In this document: positions 5,535-10,367 of the stretch, one piece after another
How the letters are laid out: each line of letters starts with the position of its first letter
Position numbering within the stretch: position 1 is the stretch's first letter
Assembly: GCA_005881995.1 (NCBI GenBank)
Contig: VBHV01000086.1
Span: forward strand, 1 to 10,367
Source of the DNA: Chloroflexota bacterium
GTDB lineage: Bacteria > Chloroflexota > Ktedonobacteria > Ktedonobacterales > Ktedonobacteraceae
Reading direction: 5' to 3'
Length of the DNA: 10,367 nt
Notes under the pieces: generated by a model
Seen by the model: the letters and a program-made list of their open reading frames with translations, nothing else
What the model was told of the DNA's origin: nothing
Database searches by the model: none
Program-made: the position numbers and the translations under genes

Positions 5535-5819
5535 GGGCGACCACGAAGGTCGCCCAATAGGCATCAATCTAAGCCGGGAAGTCAGGCGCAGGGCCAGATG
5601 ACCCGTAGGGGCGAGGGAGGATGATGCGGGGTTGGGAGGGCCTTTATGGTCGCCCGCGGGGTGGGGAGGTAGTCGTGTTTCCGCAAGATACCAGTGAGAT
5701 GAACGGGTACGCGGGCGACGCAAGCGTCCCAACCCCACATCCTCGTCCACTCCCGCCCCTACGGATGGTGATGGGCTTTTCTTCGGATGATGCGTATTGG
5801 GCGGTCACGAAGGTCGCCC
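5535..5819. mobile_element. Foldback (MITE-like) repeat element, about 285 bp
   Basis: The two ends are inverted copies of each other: GGGCGACC to AATAGGCATC at 5535-5565 and, reversed, at 5789-5819, with about 8 differences in 31 bases. Each end is itself a hairpin (GGGCGACC/GGTCGCCC at 5535-5555). A second inverted pair lies inside, CCGTAGGGGCG to GGGGTTGGGA at 5603-5637 against 5727-5764. No transposase is encoded; the open frames crossing it are products of its GC-rich palindromes. Such intergenic foldback repeats are moved in trans by other elements. I saw no clear target-site duplication. It fills most of the 690-base gap between the stress gene and hsp20. Confidence 0.65.
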
Positions 5820-5978
5820 TTCGTGTTTATCTTCGTGGACGCTGAGGAGGTGGATAGAGTGAGACAGCTCGCCACCGGTGGTTCATAAGCTACCTCTAAG
5901 CTTAATGAGCGGTTTGCGCCTCCTCTCTGTATTCCTGTGAATAGCCTCTTGAGAAGCGCGTGCACCTTCTACTCAAGG
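5820..5978 (+). other. Non-coding stretch between foldback element and hsp20 control region
   Basis: I see no gene here. There is a perfect 10-bp palindrome CCACCGGTGG (5872-5881), and a CTTGAG/CTCAAG inverted repeat (about 5948-5976) with additional pairing inside. Neither has a recognisable role. Confidence 0.3.
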
Positions 5979-6027
5979 GAAAAATTTATTTTTGTTTCGA
6001 TAAATAGTAGTTGAGATTATAACCATA
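5979..6027 (+). repeat. First, promoterless copy of the stress block upstream of hsp20
   Basis: AAAAATTTATTTTTGTTTCG followed by AAATAGTAGTTGAGAT repeats the upstream block of the copy that directly follows it (6028-6072). It stops at ATTATAACCATA, where the intact cassette continues to ATAAATACTTGACA. The hsp20 promoter thus has two head-to-tail blocks about 49 bp apart. Confidence 0.75.
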
Positions 6028-6106
6028 GAAAATTTATTTTTGTTTCGTGAAATAGTAGAGTATAGTAACATAAATACTTGACAAAATGGTAGATACGCCG
6101 TATAAT
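6028..6106 (+). promoter_or_regulatory. Stress-cassette promoter of hsp20
   Basis: TTGACA (6078-6083) and TATAAT (6101-6106) are 17 bp apart, both perfect. ACATAAATAC lies before the -35 and the block ending in GTTTC is at 6028-6046. Transcription should start near 6113, within TGCGGTGAAGAAAAG, which matches groES. The leader is about 83 nt. Confidence 0.85.
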
Positions 6107-6195
6107 TGTGCGGTGAAGAAAAGAGGACATCGTCTTAAGAAACGGGCAGTCTTCTTGAGAAAAGATAGCAACCAAATACAAGGAGGAACAGATCT

Positions 6196-6837
6196 ATGAT
6201 TAGTCGTTATGATCCCTTCCGCGAGGCTCTCAGCCTTCGCCGTGCGATGGATCAATTGTTCGAACAGAGTTTTGTGAATCCCAATACGATGCCCGGCGCA
6301 CAAGCTTTGCTGGCGCCTATGGATGTCTGTGAAACGAATAACGGCTACGAGGTGGATGTTGCGCTCCCAGGGGTGCGGCCGGAAGATGTTGAAATCACGG
6401 TTGATCAAAACACCTTGACGGTTCGAGGGCGTTACAGCCATCAGAACGATCACGAACACCAGCCCCAGGGTCAGACGCAGGGCCAACAACAGCAAACCCA
6501 ACCGCAGTCGCAGCGGGATCGAGGACAACAGACGCAACAGATGCAGCAGACGCAGCAGCCTCAAGATGGCAAGGCTGACCGCCATCGGCAGGGACACAAC
6601 TGGCTCTCGCGGGAGATCGTCTACGGCGCGTTTGAACGGACGGTCACTTTCCCCAGGCCCATCGATACCAACAATATCCAGACGAAGTTCGAGAATGGGA
6701 TCCTCACGATTATGCTACCCGTCAGTGAAGCGAGCAAACCAAAGCGGATCAGCCTCACAGCGGGTGGTCAGAGCCAACAGAGTCAACAGAGCCAGCCGCA
6801 GCAGGTGACTGCAGGATCTGGGCAAAGACAAGGGTAA
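6196..6837 (+). CDS. Small heat-shock protein Hsp20 with glutamine-rich insert
   Basis: A 213-residue small heat-shock protein, an ATP-independent holdase that keeps unfolding proteins soluble. The N-terminal arm (1-40: YDPFREALSLRRAMDQLFEQ) is typical. The alpha-crystallin domain runs from 41 to about 187: YEVDVALPGVRPEDVEITV, TLTVRG, then after the insert ERTVTFPRPID and ENGILTIMLP. The C-terminal KRISL is the position of the I-x-I/V tail motif. Two things are odd. Residues 83-134, in the loop that normally carries the short dimerisation strand, are expanded into a low-complexity run with 20 Gln among residues 89-123. The tail after 190 is also Gln/Ser-rich. Both could favour phase separation or aggregation-like assembly (inference). 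CAAGGAGG lies 9 nt upstream of the ATG. It heads the plus-strand stress block, and hdeD starts 40 nt later. Confidence 0.93.
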   Translation: MISRYDPFREALSLRRAMDQLFEQSFVNPNTMPGAQALLAPMDVCETNNGYEVDVALPGVRPEDVEITVDQNTLTVRGRYSHQNDHEHQPQGQTQGQQQQTQPQSQRDRGQQTQQMQQTQQPQDGKADRHRQGHNWLSREIVYGAFERTVTFPRPIDTNNIQTKFENGILTIMLPVSEASKPKRISLTAGGQSQQSQQSQPQQVTAGSGQRQG

Positions 6838-6877
6838 GCAGGGGTAGTAACGGACTTCTGGAAAGGAGTAAAAAAAA

Positions 6878-7444
6878 ATGAATGTCATTGCTAGTGGGCA
6901 GGTTTCTCGTCGCTACTGGTGGATTATAGGGTTACGTGGACTCCTGGCGGTGCTGTTCGGCCTGGCTGCCTTTTTCTGGACGGGACTGACGCTTCTGGCG
7001 CTGGTGTACCTCTTCGGCGCGTATGCCCTGGTGAGTGGTGTGATGACGGTGATTGTTTCGTTAGAAGGGCGCAGGTATCTCCGGCTATGGTGGGTGTTGC
7101 TGATAGAAGGACTCGTGGGCATCGCCGCCGGTGTGGTGGCCTTCGCCTGGCCATTGATTACGGCGTTGGCCCTGCTCTACCTGATAGCGGCGTGGGCGAT
7201 CGTGACAGGAGTTTTCGAGATCGCCGCATCTTTCTCAGGTCTGCTGCCCATGTCACAGGAGTGGACGTTGGCCCTGGCTGGCATCCTCTCTATTCTGTTT
7301 GGCGTACTCCTGGTCGTTCTACCTGGAGCAGGGATCTTGGGGCTGGTGTGGTTGATCGGCGCCTATGCCCTGGTTTACGGCATAGTGCTCATCATCCGTG
7401 CCTTCCAGTTCAGAACAGCAGGTACGACAACAGGTACCGCTTAA
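6878..7444 (+). CDS. hdeD: HdeD-family membrane protein
   Basis: A 188-residue protein with six predicted membrane helices, at about 13-34, 38-60, 69-90, 94-116, 127-149 and 152-175, arranged as three repeats of a two-helix unit with the recurrent pattern G-x-x-x-x-L-F-G and A-Y-A/A-W-A-x-V-x-G. This is the DUF308/HdeD pattern. HdeD is linked to acid resistance in enterobacteria and occurs with sHsp genes in stress-tolerance islands; its molecular activity is unknown. AAAGGAG followed by an A-rich stretch precedes the ATG. It is probably co-transcribed with hsp20 (40-nt gap) and dedA (22-nt gap). Confidence 0.9.
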   Translation: MNVIASGQVSRRYWWIIGLRGLLAVLFGLAAFFWTGLTLLALVYLFGAYALVSGVMTVIVSLEGRRYLRLWWVLLIEGLVGIAAGVVAFAWPLITALALLYLIAAWAIVTGVFEIAASFSGLLPMSQEWTLALAGILSILFGVLLVVLPGAGILGLVWLIGAYALVYGIVLIIRAFQFRTAGTTTGTA

Positions 7445-7466
7445 ACGCAGGAAAAGTCCATTTGCA

Positions 7467-8126
7467 ATGTTTCACTTCGCCACATCTGAACTGACGAAAT
7501 TTTTGTCGACCTATGGCTACTGGGCGGTGCTGGTCTTCGTGGCAATCGAGAGCACGGGCATTCCCTTTCCTGGTGAAACCATGCTGCTCGTTGCATCCAT
7601 CTATGCCGGGATGACGCACCGCCTGGCCATTCCACTGGTGATCGCGGCGGCAGCCGCGGGAGCAATTCTGGGCGATAATCTCGGCTACTGGGTTGGGCGC
7701 GAAGGCGGCTACCGTTTGTTGCGCCGTTACGGCCATTACATTCACATCGATGAGCGGAGAATGAAACTGGGACAGTACCTCTTCCGCAAGCACGGCGGCA
7801 AAGTAGTCTTCTTTGGGCGCTTTATCGCCGTCTTGCGTGCCTGGGCAGCGTTCCTAGCGGGGACCAACCGCATGCCGTGGGCTCCTTTCCTGCTTTACAA
7901 TGCGCTAGGGGGCATCATCTGGGCTACGCTCTACGGGCTGGGGGGCTACTTCCTTGGCGATAATGTGCACCGGCTGACGGGGCCAATCGGACCCATTACG
8001 TTCGCACTGGGCTTGCTCATCACCATCGCGTCTCTGGTATTCACGCGGCGCCACGAGCGACGCCTGGAGGAGGAGGCCGAGAAGGCCCTCCCCGGTCCCC
8101 TCGATGCGTCCCAGCCAGTGGGCTGA
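7467..8126 (+). CDS. DedA-family membrane protein (VTT/SNARE-associated domain)
   Basis: A 219-residue DedA protein. Members are inner-membrane transporters or scramblases; some flip undecaprenyl phosphate or phosphatidylethanolamine, and loss causes envelope stress. Seen: STGIPFPGE (29-37), the re-entrant-loop signature with its acidic residue E37; GDNLGYWVGREGG (69-81); and KHGGKVVFFGRFIAVLRAW, where R118 and R124 are the conserved arginines, followed by AGTNRMPW (131-138). Membrane spans lie at about 17-46, 54-76, 140-164 and 172-192; the tail is charged. I chose ATG 7467, with AGGAAAAG about 10 nt upstream; the frame is open to 7398, but that would overlap hdeD. In the plus-strand block it suggests a membrane-maintenance role beside hdeD. 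Confidence 0.93.
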   Translation: MFHFATSELTKFLSTYGYWAVLVFVAIESTGIPFPGETMLLVASIYAGMTHRLAIPLVIAAAAAGAILGDNLGYWVGREGGYRLLRRYGHYIHIDERRMKLGQYLFRKHGGKVVFFGRFIAVLRAWAAFLAGTNRMPWAPFLLYNALGGIIWATLYGLGGYFLGDNVHRLTGPIGPITFALGLLITIASLVFTRRHERRLEEEAEKALPGPLDASQPVG

Positions 8127-8357
8127 GTTGTTAGAGGGCTACGGATAATCAGACACCCAAGAGTTGCCATAGCTCAGTACGGAATACTTACGGTAGACTC
8201 ACCGCGAAGCCAGAGGGTGCAGGTTACTCTCGCTTTACCTAATAAAAAATGAGGACTTATTTTTGAGAAGGAGAAATGACTGACCCGGCGCGCAAATTCT
8301 CCTGAGTAACAGGCCGCTGAGGACGGTGGCCGTGACGGAAGAGGAAAGGAAGATACC
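8127..8357 (+). promoter_or_regulatory. Leader region of grpE with a mini-ORF
   Basis: This 231-base gap has no cassette promoter and no CIRCE. A mini-ORF at 8276-8305 (MTDPARKFS, stop) has a good AAGGAG 3 nt before its ATG. The bases AGGAGAA (8269-8275) can pair with TTCTCCT (8297-8303) inside the same mini-ORF, which could hide its ribosome site. It might be a leader peptide or the remains of a lost gene. TTGCCA at 8164 is a possible -35 but lacks a clear -10. Confidence 0.3.
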
Positions 8358-8945
8358 ATGCAGCAGAACGGACAGGAACAGCAGGAGCGCGGACGTCAGC
8401 AACAGGCGGCCGAACAGCAAGCACAAGAAGGTCAGCCCAATTCCGCTACCGTCTCGGCTGAGGTAGAGCAACAGCTTGCCGCAGAGCAGCAGAGGGCTGA
8501 AGAGTGCATGGACCTGCTGCGGCGAACACAGGCGGACTTCGTGAATTATCGGCGTCGCATGATCCAGGAGCAGGCCGAGGTACGCAGCGCAGCCCAGAGT
8601 GAGCTGCTCTCCCGCCTGTTGCCGGTGCTCGATGATCTTGGACGAGCGCTGGGAACAGCGCCGCCAGAGCTGGCCTCGCACCCGTGGGTGCAGGGCCAAT
8701 TGCTGGTGGCGCGAAGACTGACCACGCTGCTTGGCCAGTTGGGCGTGCGACAGATCGGCGCGCCTGGAGAGCCGTTCGATCCGCGTTGGCATGAAGCCAT
8801 CACGACAGAGGTGCGAACAGATGTGCCTGAAGGAACGATCGTGCGTGTTGCCCAGCCGGGATATATTCTGGGAGAGCGTGTCATTCGCCCCGCGCAGGTC
8901 GTAGTCGCGCGCGCTCCGTCTCCCGTGAGCGAGGCGCAGGGATAG
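8358..8945 (+). CDS. grpE: Nucleotide-exchange factor GrpE
   Basis: A 195-residue GrpE, the dimeric factor that releases ADP from DnaK and also acts as a thermosensor. Residues 1-48 are very glutamine-rich (about a third Gln) and probably disordered. Residues 33-75 form the long coiled-coil helix ending QADFVNYRRRM, followed by LLSRLLPVLDDLGRAL (83-98), which is part of the dimer region. The C-terminal beta domain shows GAPGEPFDPRWHEAI and GYILGERVIRPAQVVVA, both diagnostic. AGGAAAGGAAG lies 5 nt before the ATG. It is followed by a small ORF and dnaK in the same direction, a variant of the common grpE-dnaK order. There is no hrcA in front of it in this window. Confidence 0.95.
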   Translation: MQQNGQEQQERGRQQQAAEQQAQEGQPNSATVSAEVEQQLAAEQQRAEECMDLLRRTQADFVNYRRRMIQEQAEVRSAAQSELLSRLLPVLDDLGRALGTAPPELASHPWVQGQLLVARRLTTLLGQLGVRQIGAPGEPFDPRWHEAITTEVRTDVPEGTIVRVAQPGYILGERVIRPAQVVVARAPSPVSEAQG

Positions 8946-9005
8946 CACTGAGACGTTCCTACACGTTAATGTGTGTTCACCCAGGTGAAGCAAGCGTATC
9001 TCACA

Positions 9006-9022
9006 TCCTCTCCAGTAGAGGA
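9006..9022 (+). other. Hairpin between grpE and the small ORF
   Basis: TCCTCT (9006-9011) and AGAGGA (9017-9022) pair across a 5-nt loop, followed by a run of G rather than T. It is more likely to influence mRNA decay or translation of the next ORF than to end transcription. Confidence 0.35.
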
Positions 9023-9061
9023 GGGGGTGTGAGGCGGGATAAGCCGGAAGGAAGTGAGAGT

Positions 9062-9265
9062 ATGGTACAACCGATTATTGTGGCAGGAGACTTCGCCGAG
9101 CTGGAACGCGCAGTGCTTGAGCTTTGCAAGCAAATCGATCTGCTCGCCCAGCATTTTCCCGATGAGGAGGATCGTGCCTACGCTCATCAGGCGAAGGAGT
9201 ATCTCTGGCGCATGTACCGGAGTGCTCATGAGCGCGTGCTTGCCCGTGAAGGGCTTGAAAAATGA
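9062..9265 (+). CDS. Small helical protein between grpE and dnaK, unknown function
   Basis: A 67-residue acidic protein starting MVQPIIVAGDFAELERAVLE. Apart from the first ten residues it is predicted helical: ELERAVLELCKQIDLLAQHF (14-33), a short turn with PDEEDR, then AHQAKEYLWRMYRSAHERVL (42-61), so a two-helix hairpin is likely. I do not recognise the family. GGAAGGAAG lies about 7 nt before this ATG; an in-frame start at 8969 would add a stretch that does not look protein-like and lacks a good site. Lying between grpE and dnaK in the same direction, it could be a DnaK-system accessory protein, but nothing in the sequence (no HPD motif, no zinc cysteines) identifies it as a J-domain protein. 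Confidence 0.7.
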   Translation: MVQPIIVAGDFAELERAVLELCKQIDLLAQHFPDEEDRAYAHQAKEYLWRMYRSAHERVLAREGLEK

Positions 9266-9295
9266 ACTGGAAGAAGTCGGACATATGCGAATGGA

Positions 9296-9320
9296 CTGTG
9301 CTGCACTATGTGCAGTACGG
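9296..9320 (+). promoter_or_regulatory. Hairpin in the dnaK leader
   Basis: CTGCAC (9301-9306) and GTGCAG (9310-9315) pair perfectly around a TAT loop; five further pairs, two of them G-U, extend the stem to 9296-9320. It ends about 33 nt before the dnaK start and does not cover its ribosome site (AAGGAAGGAAG). It is not a CIRCE element. A role in mRNA stability or temperature response is possible. Confidence 0.4.
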
Positions 9321-9353
9321 AGATGAGAGATAAAAGGAAGGAAGCGATAAGTA

Positions 9354-10367
9354 ATGGCAAAAGTAATTGGCATTGATCTGGGCACCACCAACTCGGTAGT
9401 GGCGGTCATGGAGGCCGGTGAGCCGACCGTGCTGGAGAACAGCGAAGGCTCGCGGCTCACGCCCTCTGTCGTGGCCATCACCAAAAGCGGTGAGCGCCTG
9501 GTCGGCCAGGTGGCAAAACGACAGGCGGTGACCAACCCCGAAAATACAGTGTTTTCCATTAAGCGTCTCATGGGCCGCAAGTTCGATGACCCCGAGGTCC
9601 AGCGCACGATGAAGATGGTGCCCTACAAGATCACGCGCGCCTCCAACGGGGACGTCCGTGTAGTGCTGGGCGGACGCGAATACAGTCCGCCTGAAATCTC
9701 GGCGATGATCCTGCAAAAGATGAAGACCGACGCGGAAGCCAAACTGGGCGAGAGGGTTACCCAGGCCGTGATTACGGTTCCTGCCTACTTCAACGACTCG
9801 CAGCGCCAGGCGACCAAAGACGCGGGCACGATCGCGGGGCTTGAGGTCTTACGCATCATCAATGAACCGACTGCTGCCTCGCTGGCTTATGGGCTGGACA
9901 TGAAGAAGAGCGATGAGACGATCGCCGTTTACGACCTCGGTGGTGGAACCTTCGACATCTCCATCTTGCTGTTGGACGAGGGAGTCTTCGAGGTCAAGTC
10001 CACCAACGGCGATACGCACCTGGGCGGTGACGACTTCGACCAGCGCATCATTGACTGGTTGGCCGATGAGTTCCGCAAAGAGCAGGGAATTGATCTGCGT
10101 AAAGACCGCATGGCGCTCCAACGCCTGAAGGAAGCGGCAGAGCGCGCCAAGATCGAACTCTCCTCGTCGTTGCAGACGGAGATCAATCTGCCTTTCATCA
10201 CGGCTGATGCCAGTGGGCCTAAGCACCTGGTGATGACCCTGACGCGGGCCAAACTGGAGCAACTGGTGGGCGACCTCATCGAGCGCACGCGTGGCCCGGT
10301 CATGAAGGCGCTTGAGGACGCGGGTATCAAGGCATCCGATGTGAATGAGGTGATACTGGTGGGTGGA
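9354..10367 (+). CDS. dnaK: Chaperone DnaK (Hsp70), N-terminal 338 residues, runs off right edge
   Basis: Hsp70 chaperone that binds unfolded segments in an ATP-driven cycle with GrpE and a J protein. The visible part is nearly all of the nucleotide-binding domain: phosphate-1 loop [18 protein letters not shown] (5-22), the [11 protein letters not shown] segment (near 65-75), [20 protein letters not shown] (about 139-158), [15 protein letters not shown] (about 166-180), phosphate-2 loop [14 protein letters not shown] (about 192-205), GGDDFD (about 224-229) and the adenosine motif VILVGG at the right edge. The frame is open to the last base; the substrate-binding domain lies outside. The ATG at 9354 follows AAGGAAGGAAG by about 9 nt. 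No substitution in the visible motifs suggests inactivity. dnaJ is not seen and may follow. Confidence 0.98.
   Translation, partial: MAKVIGIDLGTTNSVVAVMEAGEPTVLENSEGSRLTPSVVAITKSGERLVGQVAKRQAVTNPENTVFSIKRLMGRKFDDPEVQRTMKMVPYKITRASNGDVRVVLGGREYSPPEISAMILQKMKTDAEAKLGERVTQAVITVPAYFNDSQRQATKDAGTIAGLEVLRIINEPTAASLAYGLDMKKSDETIAVYDLGGGTFDISILLLDEGVFEVKSTNGDTHLGGDDFDQRIIDWLADEFRKEQGIDLRKDRMALQRLKEAAERAKIELSSSLQTEINLPFITADASGPKHLVMTLTRAKLEQLVGDLIERTRGPVMKALEDAGIKASDVNEVILVGG

Noticed and set aside
5169..5750. Long minus-strand open frame of 193 codons
   Set aside because: It is antisense to the general stress gene and crosses its terminator and the foldback element; the composition is not protein-like.
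254..6106. Cassette repeats as a CRISPR array
   Set aside because: Copies are kilobases apart, on both strands, and always sit in front of genes with fixed -35/-10 spacing.
6034..6597. Minus-strand open frame of 187 codons rich in Leu/Arg
   Set aside because: It is the mirror of the CAG-rich glutamine tract of hsp20 (CTG read as Leu) and has no ribosome site.
6919..7494. Second long plus-strand frame over hdeD
   Set aside because: Frame-shifted shadow of hdeD; the hdeD frame gives clean repeated membrane helices while this one gives Arg/Gly-rich sequence.
8164..8245. tRNA-like stretch starting GCCATAGCTCAGTACGG
   Set aside because: The start resembles a D-arm, but there is no acceptable anticodon stem or T-arm (GGTTACTCTC instead of GGTTCGAATCC) and the ends do not pair.
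9224..9240. GAGTGCTCATGAGCGC as a possible CIRCE-like site
   Set aside because: It lacks the TTAGCACTC/GAGTGCTAA arms and lies inside a coding region.

Overview
The window is a chromosomal cluster of stress and protein-quality-control genes, probably from a Chloroflexota bacterium of the Ktedonobacteria type. That taxonomy is an inference from gene content (aerobic CO-dehydrogenase-type cox genes, GroES, Hsp20, HdeD, grpE-dnaK), from GC-rich genes beside very AT-rich promoters, and from a foldback repeat of a kind I associate with that group. A phylogeny of DnaK or GroES would settle it.

Layout: a BON-domain protein (minus, cut by the left edge) and an aldo/keto reductase (plus) diverge at about 160-535. 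Next on minus come groES, a 17-codon stump of groEL and a small coiled-coil protein whose 3' end overlaps the reductase. A minus-strand operon follows at 4452-2352: a small membrane protein, a CoxG-like protein with a probable internal deletion, a short ORF that looks like the start of coxS joined to the end of coxL, and a family-9 glycosyltransferase. On plus there is a YflT-like general stress protein with a terminator, then a foldback (MITE-like) element of about 285 bp. The rest is a plus-strand stress block: hsp20 with an unusual glutamine-rich insert, hdeD, dedA, grpE, a 67-residue unknown protein and dnaK (cut by the right edge).

The most striking signal is non-coding. Five promoters (BON, reductase, groES, membrane-protein/cox operon, hsp20) share nearly the same cassette of about 77 bp. 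Each has a perfect TTGACA, a 17-bp spacer and TATACT or TATAAT, preceded by a conserved AT-rich stretch ending ATAAATAC and, about three helical turns upstream of the -35, a T-rich block ending in GTTTC. hsp20 carries the upstream block twice, and a lone copy lies upstream of the general stress gene. No CIRCE operator was seen. This looks like a coordinated stress regulon with its own cis element, or a promoter that has spread by copying.

The second theme is decay. groEL, coxS/coxL and coxG all seem to have lost internal or 3' sequence within about 2.5 kb, and the reductase tail may be a junction too. The promoters and open frames around these scars remain intact, so shortened products could still be made. 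Assembly error should be excluded first.
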